DNA of 19,715 bases from Dehalococcoidales bacterium (lineage in GTDB: Bacteria; Chloroflexota; Dehalococcoidia; Dehalococcoidales; RBG-16-60-22), in NCBI GenBank assembly GCA_030603605.1, contig JAUVXN010000013.1, positions 1 to 19,715 of the forward strand, in the 5' to 3' direction. The notes beneath the pieces were generated by a model, which was not told the DNA's origin, searched no databases, and saw only the letters and a list, made by a program, of their open reading frames with translations. Below, one piece after another: positions 1 through 7,385 of this stretch (positions are counted from its first letter, which is position 1; the number at the start of each line of letters is the position of its first letter). The position numbers were made by a program, and so were the translations under genes.

Positions 1-10
1 TGTTTCTAAT

Positions 11-1540
11 ATGAGCATCCTGTCACAATGTAAGACTGTCGGGGAACTGGTAGACCTTCAATCTCAGAGATACGGGAACAAGCCTTTCATTATCTCCCCC
101 GATGAGCCTCGGGCAATCACCTACCAGCAACTGGGAGAATGCATTAACCGGGTAGCGGGTTCCTTACGTCAGCAAGGGGTAAGCAAAGGTGACAAGGTAT
201 CAATCCTTCTGCCTAATATTCCCGAGTATGCTTGCGTCTTTCTCGGAGTCATGAAGCTGGGAGCGGTGGCTAACCCTATTAATATTCATCTGAAAGCCCC
301 TGAACTACAATTTGTCCTGGGACATGCCGGGAGCAAGATGGTGGTCGCCTCACCTGATTTTCTGCCTCTTTTGCAGGAGGTATGGCAATTGTGGGGAAAA
401 ACACTACCGGTTGCCGTATTGGGCGAGGGTGACGAAGACATGCACTTGCAGCAAGCCCCGGTAAGCACTCCCTCACCATCTACAGAGATTTCTTCTGAAG
501 ATGAAGCCGAGCTTCTTTATACAACAGGAACTACAGAGCGACCTAAGGGGGTGCTTCTCACCCACAGCAACCTCCTATCTGAAGCTCAATTCATCGTTGC
601 TGGACATAGGTTCACTGAAAGTGACCGAGGCTTATGTTTATTGCCGCTTTTCCATATCAATGGTCAGGTAGTCAACCTGCTTTCTGGTTTGCTTAGTGGG
701 GGTAGCATCATCCTGCCCCGTCGTTTCAGTGCCGGCGCTTTTTGGTCTACTCTGGCTGATTGCGAGGCTACATGGTTCAATGCTGTGCCTACCATTTATT
801 CCATACTCCTCAACCGACCAAAGGAGGAGGCAGAGCACCTTGATTTATCAAGGGTTCAGTTTGGGCGTTCCGCCTCTGCCCCTCTCCCTGTATCGGTGCA
901 AAAAGCTTTTGAGGAGAGATTCCACATACCGATTATTGAAACTTACGGTATCTCTGAGACAGCAAGCCAGGTAACTACTAATCCCAGGGAGATAAATGAG
1001 TGGAAACTGGGCTCGGTGGGCAAAGCTCAGGGCTGCGAAGTTAAAATCGTCAATAAAGAGGGGCAGGAGTTGCCAAGAAGGCAAGAGGGGGAGATTGTGG
1101 TTAGGGGCAGGAATGTCATGAAGGGCTATTATAAAGACCCGAAGGCTACCGCTGAGGTTCTACGTGATGGATGGTTTCATAGCGGGGACCTGGGTTATCA
1201 AGATGACCGAGGTTTCGTAGTTATAACCGGGCGCTTGAAGGAGCTCATCATTCGCGGTGGTGAGAATATAGCACCCCGTGAAATCGATGAGGTTCTCTAT
1301 GACCACCCCAAAATTCAGGACGCAGCTACGGTGGGCATCCCCGACTCTTTCTATGGTGAGGAGGTTAAATCCTTTGTGGTGTTAAAACCAGGGCAAGAGT
1401 GCTCGGAGGAAGAGCTCTTGGATTACTGTCGCCAACACCTGGCTGACTTTAAATGCCCTAAGAGTATATCATTTCTAGAGGAGATGCCTAAGTCGCCCGG
1501 CGGTAAGATTGTCCGCCGTGAGCTTATGGAGTCGGGCTAG
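11..1540 (+). CDS. AMP-forming acyl-CoA ligase (class I adenylate-forming)
   Basis: A 509-residue member of the acyl-/aryl-CoA synthetase family, which activates a carboxylic acid with ATP to an acyl-adenylate and then forms the CoA thioester in the cytoplasm. The family motifs are in order: P-loop LLYTTGTTERPKG (168-180), ETYGISE (310-316), HSGDLG (390-395), the hinge region ITGRLKELIIRGGEN (405-419) and the C-terminal PKSPGGK with catalytic Lys499. The P-loop has Glu176 where Gly is usual. Length is normal for a complete enzyme. The start at 11 is uncertain: no Shine-Dalgarno sequence is visible and the frame stays open to the window edge. The gene is followed after 27 bp by the ComC-like dehydrogenase, so the two are probably co-transcribed. 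The substrate cannot be read from sequence. Context suggests a short, polar acid, possibly sulfoacetate; an oxalyl-CoA-type ligase is an alternative. Confidence 0.88.
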   Translation: MSILSQCKTVGELVDLQSQRYGNKPFIISPDEPRAITYQQLGECINRVAGSLRQQGVSKGDKVSILLPNIPEYACVFLGVMKLGAVANPINIHLKAPELQFVLGHAGSKMVVASPDFLPLLQEVWQLWGKTLPVAVLGEGDEDMHLQQAPVSTPSPSTEISSEDEAELLYTTGTTERPKGVLLTHSNLLSEAQFIVAGHRFTESDRGLCLLPLFHINGQVVNLLSGLLSGGSIILPRRFSAGAFWSTLADCEATWFNAVPTIYSILLNRPKEEAEHLDLSRVQFGRSASAPLPVSVQKAFEERFHIPIIETYGISETASQVTTNPREINEWKLGSVGKAQGCEVKIVNKEGQELPRRQEGEIVVRGRNVMKGYYKDPKATAEVLRDGWFHSGDLGYQDDRGFVVITGRLKELIIRGGENIAPREIDEVLYDHPKIQDAATVGIPDSFYGEEVKSFVVLKPGQECSEEELLDYCRQHLADFKCPKSISFLEEMPKSPGGKIVRRELMESG

Positions 1541-1567
1541 ATAGAATAAATCTTAAGGAGGAAAGAC

Positions 1568-2581
1568 ATGGAAGTTGTAACTGCCACAGAGTTGAAGCAG
1601 AAGGCAATCGGAATCCTGATATCGGCTGGGGTCTTGGAAAGTGAGGCGGCTCTAGTTGCTGACCATTTGGTTGAGGCAAATCTAAGGGGGCGTGATTCTC
1701 ACGGCGTCATGCGTCTACTGGGCATTATGAAGGGCATACAGAAAAATACTATAAGCCCTAGCACAGAGGTAAGCGTTGTTCGAGAAACCCTTGCCACGGC
1801 ATTATTAGATGCCAAGCATAGCATTGGCCAGATTGTGGCGGTGAAAGCTATGACTCTAGCCATAGAAAAGGCACATAAGGTTGGTATCGGGATTGTAAGC
1901 CTGAGAAATGCCTCCCACATAGGTTTCCTCGGTTACTATACTGAGCAGGCGGCAAAGCAGGGAACAATCGGCATTGCCTTTACTAATACCGAACCAGCCA
2001 TGAGCCCGCCGGGCGGGGCGGAGGCTATTCTTGGCACCAACCCGATATGCGTCGGAATTCCATCCAAAGGGGAGCCCATTGTGGTTGATTTGGCGACAAG
2101 TGTTGTTGCCCGGGGTAAGATCTTAGAGTTCTCGCGGAAGGGGCAGAAAATACCCAAGGGATGGGCAGTAGATAAAGATGGGGCAGATACTGAAGACCCG
2201 ACAGCTGCACTGGAAGGGGCTCTGCTCCCCATCGCCGGTCCCAAAGGCTATTGTTTGGCTTTCGCCATTGATGTCCTGACTGGTGCCCTCGCCGGAGCCT
2301 CCGTGGGAGCTGATGTCAAGGGCACAGTACATACTGAGGACATCTGCACCAAAGGCGACCTTTTTATCGCCATCGACCCTCAGATGTTCACCAGCTCTCA
2401 GGACTTCCTGGACAAGGTAGAGCGGTTACAGGAGCAAATCAAATCCTGCAAGAAGGCTCCAGGAGTTGCCCGGATTTATCTACCCGGTGACCCAGAGCTG
2501 ATAACTCGTTCAACAAGGGTGAAGGAGGGAATTCCGCTAGACAAGAAGCTTTGGCAGCAGCTCTGCGAGCTGGGGGGTTAA
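1568..2581 (+). CDS. comC: LDH2/MDH2-family NAD(P)-dependent 2-hydroxyacid dehydrogenase, ComC-like (sulfolactate dehydrogenase)
   Basis: A 337-residue protein of the malate/L-lactate dehydrogenase type 2 family, which interconverts 2-hydroxyacids and 2-oxoacids with NAD(P)(H). Visible signatures are DSHG (43-46), RNASHIG (113-119) with the likely catalytic His117, TNTEPAMSPPGG (139-150), GTNP (156-159), the nucleotide/dimer segment DLATSVVARGKI (174-185) and GPKGYCLAF (224-232). The C-terminal block around CTKGDLFIAID (260-270), together with TEPAM, closely resembles what I recall of the archaeal (R)-sulfolactate dehydrogenase ComC, more than generic malate or ureidoglycolate dehydrogenases. 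A strong ribosome-binding site (AAGGAGGAAAGAC) precedes the ATG. Location next to an acyl-CoA ligase, and convergent with a ComA-containing operon, supports sulfolactate/sulfopyruvate as the redox pair, but malate, lactate or another 2-hydroxyacid remains possible. Confidence 0.85.
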   Translation: MEVVTATELKQKAIGILISAGVLESEAALVADHLVEANLRGRDSHGVMRLLGIMKGIQKNTISPSTEVSVVRETLATALLDAKHSIGQIVAVKAMTLAIEKAHKVGIGIVSLRNASHIGFLGYYTEQAAKQGTIGIAFTNTEPAMSPPGGAEAILGTNPICVGIPSKGEPIVVDLATSVVARGKILEFSRKGQKIPKGWAVDKDGADTEDPTAALEGALLPIAGPKGYCLAFAIDVLTGALAGASVGADVKGTVHTEDICTKGDLFIAIDPQMFTSSQDFLDKVERLQEQIKSCKKAPGVARIYLPGDPELITRSTRVKEGIPLDKKLWQQLCELGG

Positions 2582-2610
2582 ACCCCTAATTAAGGCATTA
2601 TCCTTAAGTC

Positions 2611-2639
2611 GGTGCCCAAGCCCGGAGAGCTTGGGCACC
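2611..2639. terminator. Bidirectional hairpin between convergent gene sets
   Basis: GGTGCCCAAG (2611-2620) pairs perfectly with CTTGGGCACC (2630-2639); one further C-G pair closes a 7-nt loop. It lies between the stop of the ComC-like gene (2581) and the stop of korC (2685), where both strands need a terminator. There is no strong T-run on either side, so it may act as an attenuated or factor-assisted terminator, or as an mRNA 3' stabiliser. A smaller hairpin (TTAAGG 2590-2595 / CCTTAA 2602-2607) precedes it. Confidence 0.65.
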
Positions 2640-2684
2640 CTAACATTGGTAACGTTTACTTTTGACTTTGGAGATAGACCAAAT

Positions 2685-3242
2685 TTAAACTGTCTTCTCC
2701 GCCAAACTCCTGGCTTCAGCAATGCCGGCATCAATAGCCTTCAGGTTTAAATCTTCCGTTCCTGCTTTCACGGTGCTTGCCACCGATTTTTTCACCGCAT
2801 CAAGGGGCAGGGCACCGGTTAGTTCGGTGATGGCACCAACCATAACCATGTTGGCGACAATCCTTCTCCCCAAGCGTTCAGCAGTTGCCGCTGCCCGAAT
2901 TCCATAGAATTTAGCGTCAACATCCTTGGGCACATCTGAAATTAGGTCGGGGTCATAAATGACCATCCCTCCGGGTTTGACATCCTTTAAATACCTGGTT
3001 AACGCCGCTCCTCCCATAGCCACCAGAACGTCATTCCTACCCGAAACCACCCCTGGGTAATCAATCACTTGGTCTGAGATTATAACCTCTGACCGGCTTG
3101 CTCCTCCCCTTGCTTCAGTGCCATAAGATTGCCTCTGCACCGCTTCTATGCCAGCATACATAACAGCAGCTCTAGCCAGCACCATTCCGGCTAGAACCAG
3201 CCCCTGTCCACCAAAGCCAGCTAACCTGATTTCTGTTCTCAT
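2685..3242 (-). CDS. korC: 2-oxoacid:ferredoxin oxidoreductase, gamma subunit
   Basis: A 185-residue gamma (KorC/PorG-type) subunit of a CoA-dependent 2-oxoacid:ferredoxin oxidoreductase. It opens with the family's GFGGQG motif (residues 9-14) and carries the conserved QSYGTEARGG (38-47) segment that contributes to the CoA/active-site region. I chose the ATG at 3242: the frame stays open upstream to 3332, but the 30 extra residues do not look like the family and would overlap korB. The korB stop lies just 1 bp upstream, so the two are translationally coupled. This is the last gene of the minus-strand series, followed by the hairpin at 2611-2639. Oxoacid specificity (2-oxoglutarate, branched chain, pyruvate or sulfopyruvate) cannot be decided from this subunit. 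Confidence 0.93.
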   Translation of the reverse strand: MRTEIRLAGFGGQGLVLAGMVLARAAVMYAGIEAVQRQSYGTEARGGASRSEVIISDQVIDYPGVVSGRNDVLVAMGGAALTRYLKDVKPGGMVIYDPDLISDVPKDVDAKFYGIRAAATAERLGRRIVANMVMVGAITELTGALPLDAVKKSVASTVKAGTEDLNLKAIDAGIAEARSLAEKTV

Positions 3243-3243
3243 C

Positions 3244-4089
3244 TCAAGCACTAACTCCTTTGACTTTTTCAAACATCTCGGCATACCGGTCAACCAGACT
3301 CGGTTTCTCAACATCAACGTACTCACCGACAATAATTTTGTCCTTCAACTCCTCCTCGGTCATTGTCTCGGTCTTCTTCAAGTCAATTGTCTGTTCCTTG
3401 GTCCAGATAGCCAGCTTCACCGGGTCGCCGACCTTGAGGATATACCTTCCAAATTGAGTAGGGCAAGGACTGAAAATCTCTATATAGGAAAGACCGTTCT
3501 TACCTAGCCCCTTCTTGAGGGAGGATATGATGCGTTTGGGCTGGAAGACAGTCCACCGGCAGACATATGCAGCGCCCGCCGCCGCCGCCAGCTTGCAGCC
3601 ATCAAAAGGATCTTCAATGTCGCCATAGGGAGTAGTCTGGGTTTCAGCACCCACTGGAGTAGTTGGCGCGACCTGTCCTCCGGTCATGCCGTATATCATG
3701 TTATTGAACATTACCACCGTAACCGGAATGTTCCGCCGGCAGGCATGGATGAAATGGTTACCGCCGATAGATAGACAGTCACCGTCTCCGGTATAGACCA
3801 TCACCGTTAAATCAGGCCGGGCTAGCTTAAGCCCTGTAGCCGTAGCTAACGCCCGCCCATGGGTAGCATCAATACAATCCCCCAGCCAGGTAGCGTAGGG
3901 CAATCTACTGCTGCAACCAACGCCAGTAACCCAGGTAAACTTTTGCGGGTCTATACCCAGCTCATCAATAGCCATCAAGGTATACTTCATGACCATCCCT
4001 ATCCCGCATCCCGGGCAGGCCAGGTGAGGCATTCGGTCAATTCTAAAATACTTTTCAACAAGCGGATGTATCTTTGTCTCAGTTACCAC
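3244..4089 (-). CDS. korB: 2-oxoacid:ferredoxin oxidoreductase, beta subunit (thiamine diphosphate-binding)
   Basis: A 281-residue beta subunit, which binds thiamine diphosphate and a [4Fe-4S] cluster and decarboxylates the 2-oxoacid. The ThDP/Mg motif begins GDGDCLSIGG (101-110) and ends in the NN pair at 129-130. CPGCG (25-29) and Cys59 (in GVGCSS) are the expected cluster ligands, and a further Cys near residue 210 (SPCPT) fits the fourth. Length is typical for the two-plus-two-subunit KorAB/VorAB type. The gene lies 11 bp downstream of korA and 1 bp upstream of korC. Reaction: 2-oxoacid + CoA + 2 oxidised ferredoxin -> acyl-CoA + CO2 + 2 reduced ferredoxin, reversible. With ComA and ComC in the neighbourhood, sulfopyruvate is a candidate substrate, but this is inference. 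Confidence 0.94.
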   Translation of the reverse strand: MVTETKIHPLVEKYFRIDRMPHLACPGCGIGMVMKYTLMAIDELGIDPQKFTWVTGVGCSSRLPYATWLGDCIDATHGRALATATGLKLARPDLTVMVYTGDGDCLSIGGNHFIHACRRNIPVTVVMFNNMIYGMTGGQVAPTTPVGAETQTTPYGDIEDPFDGCKLAAAAGAAYVCRWTVFQPKRIISSLKKGLGKNGLSYIEIFSPCPTQFGRYILKVGDPVKLAIWTKEQTIDLKKTETMTEEELKDKIIVGEYVDVEKPSLVDRYAEMFEKVKGVSA

Positions 4090-4100
4090 AGTTTCACCTC

Positions 4101-5285
4101 CTACTTAGTTACAGCCTTGTGTTTTTTTATGGCTTCTATCACTTCATCCGGCGTATGCATATCAACCCCGGCTTTCCCGATATGTACTACCTCGGCTTTA
4201 CCCAGTGACGCCCGCTGAACCTCGCGGGATAACTGCCCATCTAAATTACATTCCACCACGTAAAGAGTATCCATTGCCTCGGCTAATTCATAAATCTGCT
4301 TATCAAGGAACGGCCAGATGGTTATTAGCCGGAGGAAGCCAATCTTTTCTCCTTCCTCTCTGAGCCTCTTTACCGCAGTTAATGATGACCTTGCTGAGCA
4401 TCCATAGGAGACAATTGCTGATTTAGCATCATCAAGGTATGCCGATTCGAATTTTTCTAGCTTATCAATATTGGCGCGGACTTTCTGAATCAACCGCCTC
4501 GCCATGCGGTCCTGCTCCCGAAAGGCGGTGGAAGGATAGCCTTTCTCGTTGTGAGTATATGGAGAAAGACATAAACCATAACCATCACCTGCCGCCGGGA
4601 AGGGAACCGAAATTGCTTCGGGTGTAGCTATATGCCCGAAGGATTTATAGTCCTGGGGTGGTACATCTGGTTTCCTTATGCGGTCAACTATTCTTGGTTC
4701 TATCTCCTTCCACGGTGGTACAATCAACTTTTCCCTGGTGTGGGCGACAACCTCATCCATCAAGAATATGACCGGGAGCCTGAATATTTCGGCTAGATTA
4801 AAAGCCTCAATTACCAGGTCAAAAGTCTCTTGGACAGTGCTCGGTGAGATGGCGATAATTTCATAATTGCCACCGTGGGTACCGTATTTTGCCTGATAAA
4901 GGTCTCCTTGACCAACCATGGTGGCTACGCCGTTGCAGGGGCCGGCTCGTTGCACATCAACAATAACAACCGGTATCTCATTTTTGATTGCCCAGCCATA
5001 CCCATCCTGATGGACACTGCACCCGGGACCAGAGGTGCCCGTCATTACCTTTAGTCCGGCTATGGAGGCGCCATTAGCGGCATGCATTGAGCCAATCTCA
5101 TCCTCCATCTGTATGGCTATTCCTCCTAGCTTGGGCAGCATCTCAGCCATAGCTTCAGCACACTCACTAAACGGTGTGATGGGGTAAAAGGAGCAGAATC
5201 GGCATCCAGCGGCAACACAGCCCATAGCAAGCGCCCTATCGCCTTCAACGAAATGCACTCCCTCTTTAATAACATCAGATATCAT
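4101..5285 (-). CDS. korA: 2-oxoacid:ferredoxin oxidoreductase, alpha subunit
   Basis: A 394-residue alpha subunit of the KorA/VorA type. Landmarks are the YPITP motif (34-38) that shapes the oxoacid pocket, EDEIG (61-65) with the Glu expected to contact the thiamine ring, TSGPG (84-88), and the C-terminal transketolase-like domain ending in a GKAGVDMHTPDEV region. The segment before YPITP is unusually Cys-rich (Cys23, Cys28, Cys31), and PFSE replaces the common PSSE/PASE. The first codon overlaps the korD stop by 4 bp, an arrangement that usually enforces stoichiometric translation. The gene order D-A-B-C matches standard 2-oxoglutarate/2-ketoisovalerate ferredoxin oxidoreductases, but substrate range in this family is not predictable from motifs alone. 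Confidence 0.94.
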   Translation of the reverse strand: MISDVIKEGVHFVEGDRALAMGCVAAGCRFCSFYPITPFSECAEAMAEMLPKLGGIAIQMEDEIGSMHAANGASIAGLKVMTGTSGPGCSVHQDGYGWAIKNEIPVVIVDVQRAGPCNGVATMVGQGDLYQAKYGTHGGNYEIIAISPSTVQETFDLVIEAFNLAEIFRLPVIFLMDEVVAHTREKLIVPPWKEIEPRIVDRIRKPDVPPQDYKSFGHIATPEAISVPFPAAGDGYGLCLSPYTHNEKGYPSTAFREQDRMARRLIQKVRANIDKLEKFESAYLDDAKSAIVSYGCSARSSLTAVKRLREEGEKIGFLRLITIWPFLDKQIYELAEAMDTLYVVECNLDGQLSREVQRASLGKAEVVHIGKAGVDMHTPDEVIEAIKKHKAVTK

Positions 5286-5512
5286 TTTTTGGCTACCTCC
5301 TCCTTTTCCTCTTTTTCAACCACAATAGCGAAGTCGGGACAGAATAACTCGCACACACCACAAGCATTACAGTCCTCTAGGTGAACTATTGCCGGCATAA
5401 GGAACCCGCGCTTATTCAATCGGGTTGAAGTCTCGAACACATTCTTAGGGCAGAAATGTATGCACAAGTTACAGCCCTTACAGTAATCCTCATTAACGTA
5501 AATTCTTACCAT
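5282..5512 (-). CDS. korD: 2-oxoacid:ferredoxin oxidoreductase, delta subunit (2x[4Fe-4S] ferredoxin-like)
   Basis: A 76-residue ferredoxin-like subunit with two complete four-cysteine clusters: Cys11, 14, 17 and 21 (CKGCNLCIHFCP) and Cys48, 51, 54 and 58 (CNACGVCELFCP). It ends in a charged Glu/Lys tail. It relays electrons from the ThDP site of KorAB to external ferredoxin. The stop overlaps the start of korA by 4 bp and the gene follows comA after 28 bp, so comA and the oxidoreductase are very probably one transcription unit. Confidence 0.93.
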   Translation of the reverse strand: MVRIYVNEDYCKGCNLCIHFCPKNVFETSTRLNKRGFLMPAIVHLEDCNACGVCELFCPDFAIVVEKEEKEEVAKK

Positions 5513-5540
5513 AAAATACCTGCCTTTTCTTAAGATTTAA

Positions 5541-6335
5541 CTAGAGTTTTGCCACTGCTGTTTTTAGGGTGTCTCCGCGCAGGCCACACCTTAGCGCTTC
5601 CAGAGCCAGTATGTCCTCGGGGGGGACATTGCCGATGTTAACATTGAGGCCGAACTTCTGAATAAGGAATAACTGCTGATTCTTAATGGCTGCTTCCCAA
5701 ATCAGGTCATTAACATCGTCAACTCCGGCGACAATGGCATCTACCTCAGATTCCTTTACCGCTCCTGAAGCATCGTAAATACCTACGCCCTTGCTGGCTT
5801 CCCGCGCTTCCACAATAACTTTAAAGACTCCCAGCGACATGTCAAATCTGACTAAATCCAGCTTCACTTCTAAAGGCGGGTCGTCTTTCGGGTCTTTCTT
5901 GCCTACTTCCGAGATTACCTTAAAACCCTTATCCAGGGCTTTGATAATTAGCTCTTTGCGAAGCTCTTTGGATATTTCAATGCTTCCGTCAGAGACTTCT
6001 ATAACGTTAAATCCGAGCTGCTTGCACCTTTCCAGATATTTATCATAGGCCCCTTGAGCTACCGCTGCTTCGAGGAAGGTGCCACCGGGATAGACATCTA
6101 CCCCAGCCGCCTTTATTACCTCAATCTTCTCCCTGAGCAGATTCTCATCCAGGAATGCCGCCGTGCCGAACGTGTTCTTAACTGAATCAATATAATCGGC
6201 AGCCGTGTTCATCAAGTCCTTAGTGGCGTTAATACCCGAGCCTTTCTCAATGACCATGGTATAGCCTGAAGTGCGTGGCTTAACACTTCTCCCCTTGACT
6301 GGAATTGGAACATATCCTTCCCATGCTTTTGTCAT
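5541..6335 (-). CDS. comA: ComA-like phosphosulfolactate synthase (PF02679 family)
   Basis: A 264-residue TIM-barrel-type protein that I recognise as the phosphosulfolactate synthase family, which adds sulfite to phosphoenolpyruvate to give (R)-2-phospho-3-sulfolactate. Family blocks are in order: DYID (47-50), PGGT (83-86), EVSDGS (113-118), SEVGKKD (142-148), EARE (177-180), WEA (213-215), QQ (220-221), FGLNVNIGN (228-236) and LEALRCGLRGDT (245-256). Two active-site-like segments differ from the archaeal ComA and Bacillus YitD as I recall them: KFGWGT is KNTFGT here (53-58), and E(G/A)RESG is EAREAS (177-182). The start is only 1 bp after the stop of the HPrK-like gene. Neighbours (Kor complex, TRAP importer, ComC-like gene nearby) favour sulfonate metabolism. 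No ComB phosphatase is present, so direction and exact nucleophile are open. Confidence 0.87.
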   Translation of the reverse strand: MTKAWEGYVPIPVKGRSVKPRTSGYTMVIEKGSGINATKDLMNTAADYIDSVKNTFGTAAFLDENLLREKIEVIKAAGVDVYPGGTFLEAAVAQGAYDKYLERCKQLGFNVIEVSDGSIEISKELRKELIIKALDKGFKVISEVGKKDPKDDPPLEVKLDLVRFDMSLGVFKVIVEAREASKGVGIYDASGAVKESEVDAIVAGVDDVNDLIWEAAIKNQQLFLIQKFGLNVNIGNVPPEDILALEALRCGLRGDTLKTAVAKL

Positions 6336-6336
6336 A

Positions 6337-7332
6337 TCACACCTCCTTCATACAAGTTGTTGGGCTAGCCAAGATTGTTTTAGCCCTCTTAATTTCAAAA
6401 AGCTCACCGGAAACGAATTTTTCCATCGCCTTCAGCCGCTTCTGCATAAGCTCTGGACTATCCAAACAGCCTACCGGGATGGTATCGTACAGGAGAGCCG
6501 TGTTGGCAATTTTTTCCGTGGCATTATCAAAAAGCGACTTTACCAGCTTGCGCTTGTCAGTGATATCCCCAAAAATAGCCTCGCCACGGCCCTCCTCTAT
6601 TTTAGGGAATATTAGGGTTACCTTTGGATTGACCAGAATATCCTCGCTGGTGGTCTCGCCATGCAAATCAATGGTTACCTTTGTGCCCCATACATCTTTA
6701 ACCTCAGGCAACTTTAGGTTCAACAACCGGGGCACAGTGGGGAAATCGTAAACGAGATTACCGATGCGTACATTATCAATGAGCGAACCTTTAAAAAAGA
6801 GGCATTTATCGCCTTCAAATTTGATATGGGTCATCTCGGTGCTGAACATCTGATACCCCCGATTCAGACCCTCCAGCAACAAACATGTCTTACCCGCTCC
6901 GGCTCCACCTACGAGAAGAAGAAGCTCATCTTCATCAGGGATGTACATTGCCGAGGCGTGGAAACTAAAAATATCGTGATATCTCTCCAGAGTAGCCATG
7001 GAATATCTTAAGAAAAGACCAAGGTTGCCAAAAAGACTGTATCGCCTATCTGACATCTGCGCATCGAGCTGGCTGATATTGCCCACCAACCGTACTTCTC
7101 GGTTAGTTACGGTAACGGCCGGTGGGACACCCTCAACATCATGCACATAAATATAGGCATCCAACTCTTCATTAAAGGGAATATCATCAACTCGGTATAT
7201 ATCAGTTAATAGGCACTGTATAACTTTGCGATTCTCAAAAAACTCCGGGTTAAATATTAATTCCCGCTTATTCGACACTAAGCCGAACTTTGCCCTAACA
7301 ACTCGAACAGCCCGCTTGTATAGTTCTTGCAC
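6337..7332 (-). CDS. HPr kinase-like P-loop ATPase/kinase of unknown substrate
   Basis: A 331-residue protein with an N-terminal domain of unknown function (about 1-110) and a C-terminal domain resembling the HPr(Ser) kinase/PEP-carboxykinase fold. It has FHASAMYI (124-131), a Walker A GGAGAGKT (142-149), then a LNRGYQMFSTE segment where true HPr kinases have RGH..ADD. The catalytic Asp pair of HPr kinase is therefore not conserved; Thr-Glu occupies the region. No PTS genes or HPr are nearby, so classical carbon-catabolite signalling is unlikely. It starts with GTG after a weak GGGTAGGG, and its stop lies 1 bp before the comA start, indicating coupled translation. Possible roles are phosphorylating the ComA substrate, modifying a protein, or a regulatory ATPase. 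None is shown by the sequence. Confidence 0.75.
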   Translation of the reverse strand: MQELYKRAVRVVRAKFGLVSNKRELIFNPEFFENRKVIQCLLTDIYRVDDIPFNEELDAYIYVHDVEGVPPAVTVTNREVRLVGNISQLDAQMSDRRYSLFGNLGLFLRYSMATLERYHDIFSFHASAMYIPDEDELLLLVGGAGAGKTCLLLEGLNRGYQMFSTEMTHIKFEGDKCLFFKGSLIDNVRIGNLVYDFPTVPRLLNLKLPEVKDVWGTKVTIDLHGETTSEDILVNPKVTLIFPKIEEGRGEAIFGDITDKRKLVKSLFDNATEKIANTALLYDTIPVGCLDSPELMQKRLKAMEKFVSGELFEIKRAKTILASPTTCMKEV

Positions 7333-7385
7333 TTTTAATGCACCCTACCCATTGTTATTCTGTTTTTAGACCACTACCTGCTTTC

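Noticed and set aside
3243..3332. N-terminal extension of korC
   Set aside because: The 30 extra residues overlap korB and do not resemble the family; the ATG at 3242 directly precedes the typical RLAGFGGQG start.
6337..7332. Genuine HPr(Ser) kinase/phosphorylase of carbon catabolite control
   Set aside because: The catalytic Asp region is not conserved, the N-terminal domain differs, and there is no HPr or PTS gene in the window.
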